The position numbers and the translations under genes are program-made. From SZAS-103 sp038323475 (lineage in GTDB: Bacteria > Pseudomonadota > Gammaproteobacteria > Xanthomonadales > Xanthomonadaceae), in the NCBI GenBank assembly GCA_038323475.1, contig JBBQHA010000050.1:1-20053 (forward strand): a DNA stretch of 20,053 nt. The letters are read 5' to 3'. Below the pieces are notes generated by a model. It did no database searches, was not told the origin of the DNA, and saw only the letters and a program-made list of their open reading frames with translations. Within the stretch, counting starts at the first letter, position 1. Each line of letters begins with the position of its first letter. Below are positions 1 to 6,538 of the stretch, piece after piece.

Positions 1-184
1 AGTGGAACCATGTCAATTGGTCAGCGCCGCTGGTGATGGCGAACGCCGTGCGCGGTACGTCCGTGGACACGAAGCAGTGGCCGGACTGCTTCCGGCATTG
101 CCGGCAATGGCAGGCATCCGGCGCATGCAGGTCGCCCGATACCTCGAACGTCACCGCACCGCAGAGGCAGGATCCCTTGTGCAT
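1..184 (-). CDS. GFA-family protein (glutathione-dependent formaldehyde-activating-like), 5' part only
   Basis: The first 61 residues are present; the gene runs off the left edge. The start reads MHKGSCLCGAVTFEV, followed by a CHCRQCRK motif near residues 25-32. Paired CxC and CxCxxC cysteines of this kind are the zinc-binding signature of the GFA/CENP-V fold. Family members are small cytoplasmic zinc proteins, sometimes linked to glutathione-formaldehyde adduct chemistry, but most have no proven substrate. The ATG at 184 has a near-perfect Shine-Dalgarno, AAGGAGG, about 8 bases upstream. The family call is firm from the cysteine pattern; the exact function is open. The gene points away from the tesB region. 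Confidence 0.85.
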   Translation of the reverse strand, partial: MHKGSCLCGAVTFEVSGDLHAPDACHCRQCRKQSGHCFVSTDVPRTAFAITSGADQLTWFH

Positions 185-220
185 GCCGGCTATCCTCCTT
201 GCTGAAGTACGCGCTTCATT

Positions 221-451
221 TTACCGCCAGACCTGTTGCTGTTCCATCAATTCCTCCACTTCGCCGAGCGGAACCTGCGGCAATGTTTCAAGCACTGCAG
301 TGCGATTCGCACGGTCGATGGTGACGTTGAAGTCGATGGGTTGATGGCTGCCCGGAAACTTGCGCAGGCACAGGCGTTGGCCTGCGGAATGGATTGTAAT
401 CCGTCGAGGAAACGGACCTGCAGTCAGCGAAGCGCCGCTGCGCCAAACCAT
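221..451 (-). CDS. possible small hypothetical protein upstream of the GFA gene
   Basis: A 76-codon frame starting at ATG 451 ends with TAA 36 bases before the GFA start, on the same strand. The C-terminal half (HQPIDFNVTIDRANRTAVL onward, ending EELMEQQQVWR) has balanced, protein-like composition and mostly G/C third positions from about codon 24. The N-terminal portion has weaker codon bias, so the true start may lie further in. No clear Shine-Dalgarno precedes ATG 451, and no family is recognised. It could be a real two-gene unit with GFA or a chance open frame in the divergent region before tesB. Confidence 0.35.
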   Translation of the reverse strand: MVWRSGASLTAGPFPRRITIHSAGQRLCLRKFPGSHQPIDFNVTIDRANRTAVLETLPQVPLGEVEELMEQQQVWR

Positions 452-457
452 GCCGGC

Positions 458-463
458 TATAAT
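458..463 (+). promoter_or_regulatory. consensus -10 box (TATAAT) for tesB, probably leaderless
   Basis: A perfect TATAAT lies 7 bases before the ATG at 471. There is no Shine-Dalgarno between it and the start and no good -35 at 16-18 bp. A transcript starting about 7 bases after the box would begin at the initiator AUG, which is the arrangement of a leaderless mRNA. The promoter role is inferred from position and consensus only. Confidence 0.5.
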
Positions 464-470
464 CCGCGAC

Positions 471-1362
471 ATGATGCACGACCCCGTTCCGCAAGGCCCC
501 GTCGGCGAACTTGTCGCCCTGCTCTCGCTCGAGCGCCTCGAGGACAACCTGTTCCGCGGCCAGAGCCGCGACATCGGCACGAAGTACGTGTTCGGCGGAC
601 AGGTGCTCGGACAGGCGCTGTCGGCCGCGCAGGCGACGGTCGCCAGCGATCGCGCCGTGCATTCGCTGCATGCGTATTTCCTGCGCGCCGGCGACATCGA
701 ACATCCGATCGTCTACAGCGTCGACCGCACCCGCGATGGCGGCAGTTTCTCGGTGCGGCGGGTGACCGCGATCCAGCACGGGCAGCCGATCTTCGTCGTC
801 GCAGCCTCGTTCCAGGCGCCCGAAACCGGCGCCGAACACCAGTTGCCGATGCCGGTCGTGCCCGCGCCGGACGACCTGCCTGCCTCGCCGCCGCTGGATG
901 CGGCCGCGCGCGCAACTGTCGCCGAAGATGCAGCGCTGGCTCGATCGCGGAGGCCCATTCCAGTTCCGCCACGTGTATCCGCGCGACGAACTGCATCCGA
1001 GCAAGCGCCCGCCGTTCCAGCAGGTGTGGTTCAAGCTCGGCGAGCGCATCGGCGACGCACCGGAACTGCATCGCGCGCTGCTCGCGTATGCATCCGACTT
1101 CCACCTGATCGGCACGGCGACGTTCCCGCACGGCATCAGCTACTACCAGCCGAACGTGCTGATGGCGAGCCTCGACCATGCGATGTGGTTCCACCGCCCG
1201 TTCCGGGTCGACGAGTGGCTGCTGTATTCCTGCGACAGCCCGACCGCGCAGTCGGCACGCGGACTCGCGCGCGGCATGATCTACGACGCCCATGGCGTGC
1301 TGGTCGCATCGACCGCACAGGAAGGCCTGATGCGCATCCAGCCGACGGCGGAGAAAGGCTGA
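471..1362 (+). pseudogene. tesB: acyl-CoA thioesterase II (TesB) with a frameshift
   Basis: TesB is a cytosolic double-hotdog enzyme that hydrolyses acyl-CoA to free fatty acid and CoA. From ATG 471 the frame reads LVALLSLERLEDNLFRGQS, FGGQVLGQAL and SFQAPETGAEHQ, all matching the N-terminal hotdog of E. coli TesB. Around 905-915 the homology jumps to the +1 frame, continuing with QLSPKMQRWLDRGG, then SLDHAMWFHRPF and STAQEGLMRIQP up to TGA 1360-1362. The span is 892 bases, not a multiple of three. The switch falls in CGCGCGCGC (905-913). Adding one GC unit or removing one G restores about 297 residues, the normal size. The catalytic Asp (LDHAMWFHR) and Gln (TAQEG) lie after the break, so the gene as written cannot make active enzyme. 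A sequencing or assembly error is a real alternative. Confidence 0.85.
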
Positions 1363-1778
1363 TGCGCAGCGTCTTCACATCGCCGCGGCTGGAGAATGTC
1401 GAAGCGGTCGCCAAACTGCTCGCGGACGCCGGCATCGAAGTGCGCGTCACCAAGGACCGTTCGTACAAGGGCAACCGTCGGCGCCCCTTCAGTTACCGCG
1501 ACAGCGCGAACGCGAACGCCGAGGACCATCCGCAGGTCTGGATCATCAAGGCCGATGACCAGCCGCGCGCGCGCGCGCTCCTGCGCGAAGCCGGGCTGAT
1601 CGATTCGACCCGGCCCGAATTCAGCCAGCAGAGTTCCTACCTGCCGACCCTGGCGACCCAGGTCGCGGTGGCCAAGCCGGATCGCCGCAAGATGTTCGTG
1701 ATGCGGATCCGCCTGTTGCTGCTGGGGATCCTCACCCTGCTCACGATCCTGACCCTGAGCGGCATCCTGCGCCGCTAG
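1362..1778 (+). CDS. DUF2007-type small protein with C-terminal membrane helix
   Basis: This 138-residue protein starts with MRSVFTSPRLENVEAVAKLL. The N-terminal part resembles the DUF2007 'putative signal transducing' fold, with the pattern (LLADAGIEVRV ... VWIIKADDQPRARALL) seen in Xanthomonadales proteins sometimes labelled pathogenicity-like. Residues about 114-134 form one hydrophobic helix (MRIRLLLLGILTLLTILTL), so it is probably tail-anchored. The ATG overlaps the tesB stop (TGATG), implying translational coupling. Its frame is the same as the 5' part of the broken tesB, so an automatic caller may fuse the two into one false protein. The biochemical function is unknown. Confidence 0.8.
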   Translation: MRSVFTSPRLENVEAVAKLLADAGIEVRVTKDRSYKGNRRRPFSYRDSANANAEDHPQVWIIKADDQPRARALLREAGLIDSTRPEFSQQSSYLPTLATQVAVAKPDRRKMFVMRIRLLLLGILTLLTILTLSGILRR

Positions 1779-1829
1779 GTGCAACCATCGGTCGCGAGAC
1801 GGTTTGCGCGCCTCGCGACCATGCGGGAA

Positions 1830-2507
1830 TCAGCGCGGCGGCAGTGCGAACTCGGCCGGTTCCACCGAACCGTCGTGGTTTTCGTCGAAGAACGCGAACG
1901 AAGGCGCGAGCTTCGGGAACGCCGCGGTGAATTCGGCCTGGTTGAGCTTGTTGTCGTGGTTCGCGTCGGCCTTGCCGAAGAGCTGCGCCTCGCCCTGGCG
2001 CTTCTGCACGAGCACTATCTGCACGGCCATCTGCGCGCCGGCGGCGACTTCTTCCTTGCTCAGCGTGCCGTCCTTGCTGGTGTCGAGCGACTTGAAATTC
2101 GCTGCGATCCGCGGCATCCCGGCCTTCGCTTCATCCGCCGTGAGCTTGCCGTCGTGGTTCGCATCGGCCTTGGCATACGCCGCCATGCGACCCGGCACGG
2201 TGGCCTGCGCCGCATTCATCGCCATCGCGCGCCACGCAAGCCGCACTTCGGTCATGGTCAGGGAACCGTCCTTGTTGGCGTCCATTCCGGCGAAAGACTG
2301 GGCGATCGCCGGCACGGCCGCGGCTTCCTGCGCGGTGATGCGACCGTCGTGATTGGCGTCGAGGTCGCCGATCCAGACCATGGCCGGACCTTTCCCCGCG
2401 GTTGCTGGAGCGGCGCCCTGCGCCAATGCCGCGATCGGGCAGCAGGTCGCGATCAGGACGAGCAGCGGGCTCAGGCGAAACATGGGCGACTTCGGGGTAC
2501 GGGTCAT
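1830..2507 (-). CDS. secreted protein with six EF-hand calcium-binding loops
   Basis: This is a 225-residue protein. Residues 10-30 form a hydrophobic signal peptide (LSPLLVLIATCCPIAALAQ), so it is probably periplasmic or secreted. Six 12-residue EF-hand loops are visible at D50-E61, D76-E87, D115-E126, D142-E153, D181-E192 and D208-E219. They follow the DxNxDG...E pattern, except that loop five has Asn in place of the invariant Gly. The loops imply calcium binding; whether it buffers, senses or stabilises is not evident. ATG 2507 is chosen because AGGA lies 7 bases upstream. A second in-frame ATG at 2483 would also keep the signal peptide. It is convergent with the DUF2007 gene. Confidence 0.85.
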   Translation of the reverse strand: MTRTPKSPMFRLSPLLVLIATCCPIAALAQGAAPATAGKGPAMVWIGDLDANHDGRITAQEAAAVPAIAQSFAGMDANKDGSLTMTEVRLAWRAMAMNAAQATVPGRMAAYAKADANHDGKLTADEAKAGMPRIAANFKSLDTSKDGTLSKEEVAAGAQMAVQIVLVQKRQGEAQLFGKADANHDNKLNQAEFTAAFPKLAPSFAFFDENHDGSVEPAEFALPPR

Positions 2508-2536
2508 CGGTAATTCCTGGGACGGAGAAAGGCGCC

Positions 2537-2542
2537 ACTATA
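2537..2542 (-). promoter_or_regulatory. probable -10 box (TATAGT) for the EF-hand gene
   Basis: On the minus strand TATAGT (5 of 6 matches to consensus) lies 29 bases before ATG 2507. This leaves room for a leader of about 23 bases containing the AGGA ribosome-binding site. No convincing -35 hexamer is seen 16-18 bases further upstream. Confidence 0.4.
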
Positions 2543-2630
2543 GAGGCACATCGCGGCAGGCGAAACAGCCATGCCGGACGCGAGCCGGCGGCCGCCGCCA
2601 ACGACGGCGGCACTGGGCTAGGATGGCGGC

Positions 2631-3317
2631 ATGGGCCTTTATCGCACCGGCGAGCATCCATGCGGCTATTACGCCGACAGGACTGCGCGCGATCTGGTGC
2701 TCGATCCGCGCGATCCTGCGCTGGCCGACGCCTATCCGGTTGCGCTTGCACAGGGCTTCCGTCGGTCCGGCGGACACGTGTACCGGCCGAACTGCGTGGC
2801 CTGTCGCGCCTGCGTCCCGGTCCGCCTGCAAGTGCGCGACTTCCGTCCCGACCGCAGCCAGCGCCGTTGCCTGCGCGACAACGCGGACATCGAAGCGCGG
2901 ATCGTTCCGCCGCTGCGCACCGAAGACAATTTCGCCCTGTACCGTCGCTACCTGCATGCCCGCCACGGCGATGGACCGATGACCGATACCGACGAGGACG
3001 ACTTCGACCAGTTCGTTGCGAGCGCCTGGAGCCCGACCCGGTTCATGCAGCTGCGCCGCGACGGCCAGCTGGTCGGACTCGCGGTCACCGATGTGACATC
3101 CGATGCGCTGTCGGCGGTCTATACCTTCTTCGATCCGGACGAGGGTGCGCGCGGCCTCGGCACGCTCGCGGTGCTGCGGCAGATCGCCTGGGCGCAACAG
3201 ACGGGACGCGACCTGCTGTACCTCGGCTACTGGATCGAAGGTCATCCGAAAATGCACTACAAGGCGCGATTCCGGCCGATGCAGGCACTCGAAGGGGCCG
3301 GTTGGCGGGAGTTGTGA
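2631..3317 (+). CDS. bpt: aspartate/glutamate leucyltransferase (bacterial N-degron pathway)
   Basis: Bpt transfers leucine from Leu-tRNA to proteins with N-terminal Asp or Glu, marking them for ClpS/ClpAP degradation in the cytoplasm. The 228-residue protein begins TGEHPCGYYADRTARDLVLDP, the typical Bpt opening. It continues with the cysteine-containing RPNCVACRACVPVRL segment of the ATE N-terminal domain near residues 52-66. The C-terminal acyltransferase half contains AVYTFFDPDE, GLGTLAVLRQI and LYLGYWIEGHPKMHYK. The length is normal. ATG 2631 follows CTAGGATGGCGGC. The TAGGAT could be a -10-like box of a leaderless transcript, or its AGGA could act as a ribosome-binding site. The gene appears monocistronic and converges on the purT unit across the tandem-repeat array. 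Confidence 0.9.
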   Translation: MGLYRTGEHPCGYYADRTARDLVLDPRDPALADAYPVALAQGFRRSGGHVYRPNCVACRACVPVRLQVRDFRPDRSQRRCLRDNADIEARIVPPLRTEDNFALYRRYLHARHGDGPMTDTDEDDFDQFVASAWSPTRFMQLRRDGQLVGLAVTDVTSDALSAVYTFFDPDEGARGLGTLAVLRQIAWAQQTGRDLLYLGYWIEGHPKMHYKARFRPMQALEGAGWREL

Positions 3318-3360
3318 CGAGCCCGGGCCCGGGACAGGACGTCGCCGGCAATACGGCGGC

Positions 3361-3750
3361 GCATCATCCGGCCTGCCGGCTCAGCCGTCGGGCGTTCTTC
3401 CCGGCGCGAACTGCCACTGGCAGTTCGCAAGCGACGCTCATCCTCCGGCCCGCCGGCTCTGCCGTCGGGCGTTCTTCCCGGCGCGAACTGCCACTGGCAG
3501 TTCGCAAGCGCCGCTCATCCTCCGGCCCACCGGCTCAGCCGTCGGGCGTTCTTCCCGGCGCGAACTGCCGCTGGCAGTTCGCAAGCGCCGCTCATCGTCC
3601 AGCCCGCCGGCTCCGCCGTCGGGCGTTCTTCCCGGCGCGAACTGCCGCTGGCAGTTCGCAAGCGCCGCCCATCCTCCGGCCCGCCGGCTCAGCCGTCGGG
3701 CGTTCTTCCCGGCGCGAACTGCCACTGGCAGTTCGCAAGCGCCGCTCATC
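3361..3750. repeat. array of five 77-bp tandem repeats, each with two hairpins
   Basis: The motif GCCGTCGGGCGTTCTTCC recurs at 3384, 3461, 3538, 3615 and 3692, an exact 77-bp spacing. Five near-identical units fill almost all of the space between convergent bpt and the minus-strand gene ending at 3749. Each unit holds a perfect 10-bp inverted repeat: arm GCGAACTGCC, 3-nt loop ACT or GCT, complementary arm. These are at 3406-3428, 3483-3505, 3560-3582, 3637-3659 and 3714-3736. Before it is a second, imperfect hairpin (CCCGCCGGC / GCCGTCGGG, one mismatch, 3-nt loop), for example at 3449-3469. All six frames stay open because 77 is not a multiple of three and the DNA is GC-rich, so the peptides read through it are not credible genes. 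Similarity to REP/SMAG-type elements is possible but unproven. Confidence 0.92.
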
Positions 3751-4156
3751 ACCCCTCGATTGGGGGTTGGGACATGGTGGCGACGGTCGGGGCCGTGGAC
3801 GGTTCGTTGGGTGGCGGATCGCGCGTCGGCGAGTGCGCCGGCGCCGCAGTGACGCGCCGGTGCAGCAGGTCGGGGACTGGGTCGCGGCGATGGTGGAAAC
3901 CGAACGCCCCATCGCTGTGGGTGGACACCACCATCAGCACCATCGCCGACGGAATCATCAGTTCGAGTTCGACGTCGCGGCCGTCCGCCGTGGTGCCATC
4001 GAGCAGGATCTCGAAGAACGCACCGCCGCTGTCGATCTCGCGACAGACCACGTGCGGTCCATGCGGACCTTCGGTGAGATAGGGTTTGATCGGCTCGCCG
4101 AGCGCCTCGAGCGCGGCCGGATGGAAAAACACCGCAAACATCGTCTGGTCGGTCAT
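3749..4156 (-). CDS. conserved hypothetical protein translationally coupled to purT
   Basis: This 135-residue protein starts MTDQTMFAVFFHPAALEALG. Residues 1-90 are well structured, with a FFEILLDGTTADGRDVELELMIPS stretch and HSDGAFGF; similar small proteins occur in Xanthomonadales. Its ATG overlaps the purT TGA (ATGA at 4153-4156), so the two are read from one message. The last 45 or so residues are Pro/Thr/Ala-rich and look disordered. The stop codon TGA (3749-3751) falls exactly at the boundary of the 77-bp repeat array, suggesting that the original 3' end was altered when the repeats arrived. No catalytic motif is recognised and the function is unknown. Confidence 0.75.
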   Translation of the reverse strand: MTDQTMFAVFFHPAALEALGEPIKPYLTEGPHGPHVVCREIDSGGAFFEILLDGTTADGRDVELELMIPSAMVLMVVSTHSDGAFGFHHRRDPVPDLLHRRVTAAPAHSPTRDPPPNEPSTAPTVATMSQPPIEG

Positions 4157-5379
4157 GACTGAGCCTCGCTCGATCGATCCTGGACAAGTTCAACCGTGAG
4201 TGCTGCTGCGGAAGCGCGCGCTTTCGCGCGAGCATTTTCGATCGAGTCCGCGCGCGCCAGCGTCACCGCGACGCGACGATGGCCTTCCACCCGCGGCTTG
4301 CCGAACAGGCGCAGCGACGTATCGGCTTCGACGAGCGCGGCGTCGACGTTGCCGAATGACGGCACGCCATGGCCATGTGCCAACACGGCGCACGACGCGG
4401 ATGGACCGCGTTGTTCGATGCGCGGGATCGGCAGTCCGAGGATCGCACGCGCATGCAGCGCGAACTGCGGCAGGTCCTGCGAGACCAGAGTGACCAGGCC
4501 GGTGTCGTGCGGACGCGGCGAGACCTCCGAAAACCACACTTCGTCCCCCTTCACGAACAGCTCGACGCCGAAGATGCCATGTCCACCGAGGTCGTCGGTG
4601 ACGGTTTTCGCGATGTGCTGCGCGCGTTCAAGCGCAACATCCGACATCGGCTGCGGCTGCCAGCTTTCGCGGTAGTCGCCATCGATCTGCAGGTGCCCGA
4701 TCGGCTCGCAGTAACTCGTACCGTCGCAATGGCGCACGGTCAGCAGGGTGATCTCGTAATCGAACGCGACGAAACCCTCGACGATCACGCGCCCTTGCCC
4801 CGCACGGCCGCCGCTTTGCGCGTACTCCCACGCAGGATCGACGTCGTCGGCCTTGCGCAGCGTGCTCTGGCCCTTGCCGGAGCTCGACATCACCGGTTTC
4901 ACCACGCACGGCAGGCCGATCGTCGCGACTGCATCGTGGTATTCGTCCAGCGTGTCCACGAACCGGTACGGCGAGGTCGGCAGGCCGAGCGTTTCCGCGG
5001 CGAGCCGGCGGATGCCTTCGCGGTCCATGGTCAGGCGTGCCGCGCGTGCGGTCGGGATCACGTGCAGGCCGTGGTCGCGCTCGAGGTCGACCAGGGTCTG
5101 GGTGTGGATCGCCTCGATCTCCGGCACCACCAAGTGCGGTCGCTCGCGCGCGATGAGTTCGCGCAATGCGGCCGGATCGAGCATGTTCAATGTGCGCGAA
5201 CGATGCGCAACCTGCATCGCCGGCGCGTTGTCGTAGCGGTCCGCGGCGATGACTTCCACGCCGTAACGCTGCAGTTCGATCGCGACTTCCTTGCCGAGTT
5301 CGCCCGAACCCAGCAGCAGCACGCGCAATGCGCCAGCGGTCAAAGGCGTGCCGATGGAAACGGGATCGGATGCGGTCAT
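4153..5379 (-). CDS. purT: phosphoribosylglycinamide formyltransferase 2 (formate-dependent GAR transformylase)
   Basis: PurT uses formate and ATP to formylate GAR, the third step of purine synthesis, in the cytoplasm. The protein is 408 residues (E. coli PurT is about 392). Its N-terminal nucleotide-binding segment reads RVLLLGSGELGKEVAIELQR, followed by VIAADRYDNAPAMQVAHRS. The ATP-grasp domain shows CVVKPVMSSSGKGQS and the metal-binding stretch GVELFVKGDEVWFSEVSPRPHDTG. The C-terminal part has LRLFGKPRVEGHRRVAV. ATG 5379 is preferred over the longer open frame because homology starts just after it. An AAGAAG purine run lies about 8 bases upstream, and TACAAT (5411-5406) is a possible -10 box. 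It is coupled to the downstream small gene. Confidence 0.95.
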   Translation of the reverse strand: MTASDPVSIGTPLTAGALRVLLLGSGELGKEVAIELQRYGVEVIAADRYDNAPAMQVAHRSRTLNMLDPAALRELIARERPHLVVPEIEAIHTQTLVDLERDHGLHVIPTARAARLTMDREGIRRLAAETLGLPTSPYRFVDTLDEYHDAVATIGLPCVVKPVMSSSGKGQSTLRKADDVDPAWEYAQSGGRAGQGRVIVEGFVAFDYEITLLTVRHCDGTSYCEPIGHLQIDGDYRESWQPQPMSDVALERAQHIAKTVTDDLGGHGIFGVELFVKGDEVWFSEVSPRPHDTGLVTLVSQDLPQFALHARAILGLPIPRIEQRGPSASCAVLAHGHGVPSFGNVDAALVEADTSLRLFGKPRVEGHRRVAVTLARADSIENARAKARASAAALTVELVQDRSSEAQS

Positions 5380-5501
5380 GGCGCGGCTTCTTGGTGGGAT
5401 GCGGCATTGTAGCGGCTCGCACGACCCGGCCGCGTCAGCGGCACTCGCGCGCATCGCGTTGCGCATGGCAAGGTGAGGACACGTCGCCAGCGGAGGCGCA
5501 C

Positions 5502-6395
5502 ATGCTGCAACGCGCCGCACTCGTCCTGCTCTGTTGCCTGCCATCGGCATCGGCGTACGCAGGCGCCACGCTCTCCGGCTGGATGGCCGATCCCGCGCTG
5601 CCCGAGGTCAGCGGAATGGCCGCGTCGCATGCGCATCCAGGTACGTTGTGGGTCGAGAACGACAGCGGCAATCCTGCCGACATCTACGCGGTCGGTCCGG
5701 ACGGTTCGGTGCGCGCGACCCTGCACATCGATGGCGTGCGCAACATCGACTGGGAAGATCTTGCGTCCTTCGACCTCGATGGCCGTCACTTCCTGCTGCT
5801 TGCCGACACCGGCGACAACCGCGCGATCCGCAGGACGCTCGCCTTGCACGCGATCGAGGAACCCGCCGAACTGGGCGACGGCCATGTGCGTCCTGCGTGG
5901 AGCATCGTCTTCCGCTGGCCGGATGGAGCGCGCGATTGCGAAGCCGTCGCGGTCGATGCGCGCACCGACAGCATCCTGCTGATCACCAAGCGACGCGTGC
6001 CCGCGCAACTGTTCCGGCTGCCGCTGCGACCGAGGACATCCGGCATCCTCACCGCCGAACTGCTCGGCACGCTCGCCGGCATTCCACAACCGACATCCCG
6101 CGACATCGCGGGAATGCCGCGCATGGCGCGCTATCTTGCGGAGGTCACCGCCGCCGACATCGCCCCGGATCGCAGCAGCATCGCGGTGCTGACTTATCGC
6201 AGCGCGTATCTCTATCGGCGCGGCCCGGACGAGGACTGGCAGCATGCGATGTCGCGGCAGCCCATTCCGTTGGCGTTCGGCTGGCTGCCGCAGGCCGAAG
6301 CCCTCGCATTCGGACTCGATGGACGCAGCCTCTACGTCAGTGGCGAGCATCTGCCTGCACCGATCATGCGGGTCGATATTCCTCTACATCATTGA
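5502..6395 (+). CDS. secreted beta-propeller-like protein of unknown function
   Basis: This 297-residue protein begins with a short signal peptide (RAALVLLCCLPSASAYAGA). The mature part opens with PEVSGMAASHAHPGTLWVEN and has a run of repeated strand patterns: DIYAVGPDGSVRATLHI, NIDWEDLASFDLDGRHFLLLADTGDN and LAFGLDGRSLYVSGE. These are typical of six-to-seven-bladed propellers, related to phytase-like or WD40-like periplasmic proteins. No clear active-site motif is visible. GGAGG lies 6 bases before ATG 5502. The gene is divergent from purT (122-bp gap) and precedes the SPFH locus. The fold call is by pattern, and ligand or enzymatic activity cannot be assigned. Confidence 0.75.
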   Translation: MLQRAALVLLCCLPSASAYAGATLSGWMADPALPEVSGMAASHAHPGTLWVENDSGNPADIYAVGPDGSVRATLHIDGVRNIDWEDLASFDLDGRHFLLLADTGDNRAIRRTLALHAIEEPAELGDGHVRPAWSIVFRWPDGARDCEAVAVDARTDSILLITKRRVPAQLFRLPLRPRTSGILTAELLGTLAGIPQPTSRDIAGMPRMARYLAEVTAADIAPDRSSIAVLTYRSAYLYRRGPDEDWQHAMSRQPIPLAFGWLPQAEALAFGLDGRSLYVSGEHLPAPIMRVDIPLHH

Positions 6396-6438
6396 TTAAT
6401 AAGCATTTACGCCATCTGGCCAGGTGATCACGCGCCTG

Positions 6439-6468
6439 TTGCAATATGATATGTTTTTGATATATATT
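6439..6468 (+). promoter_or_regulatory. sigma-70-like promoter in an AT-rich island before the SPFH gene
   Basis: TTGCAA (6439-6444) is followed by TATATA (6461-6466, 16-bp spacer) or TATATT (6463-6468, 18-bp spacer). The stretch from about 6439 to 6469 is almost entirely A/T in an otherwise GC-rich region, with overlapping GATAT and TATAT half-sites. Such half-sites could also serve a ribbon-helix-helix repressor. Confidence 0.6.
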
Positions 6469-6493
6469 TGCTCCACGCGAATCCATCGCGAAA

Positions 6494-6513
6494 GTCCGCA
6501 CCCGCTTGCGGAC
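6494..6513 (+). promoter_or_regulatory. leader hairpin before the SPFH ribosome-binding site
   Basis: GTCCGCA (6494-6500), a 6-base loop and TGCGGAC (6507-6513) form a perfect 7-bp stem in the presumed 5' leader. It lies about 15 bases before the GGAG of the SPFH gene. There is no U-run, so it is not an intrinsic terminator. It might stabilise or modulate the message. Confidence 0.35.
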
Positions 6514-6538
6514 TGTTCGAAGCAAACGGAGCAAGACC

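Noticed and set aside
3400..3440. Integron attC-like sites
   Set aside because: The palindromes lack the canonical R-site pair and there is no cassette structure or integrase.
3361..3750. CRISPR array
   Set aside because: Units are uniform over the whole 77 bp, with no variable spacers and no cas gene.
2402..4162. Long open frame on the plus strand across bpt, the repeats and the next gene
   Set aside because: It is out of frame with bpt and its peptide through the repeats is low-complexity Arg/Ser/Pro; it reflects the absence of stops in GC-rich repeats.
3438..4235. Minus-strand frames through the repeat array
   Set aside because: They stay open because the 77-bp unit rotates through all frames; no start signal or domain is seen.
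6458..6470. Rho-independent terminator at the T-rich stretch before the SPFH gene
   Set aside because: There is no GC-rich stem before the T-run; the layout fits a promoter better.
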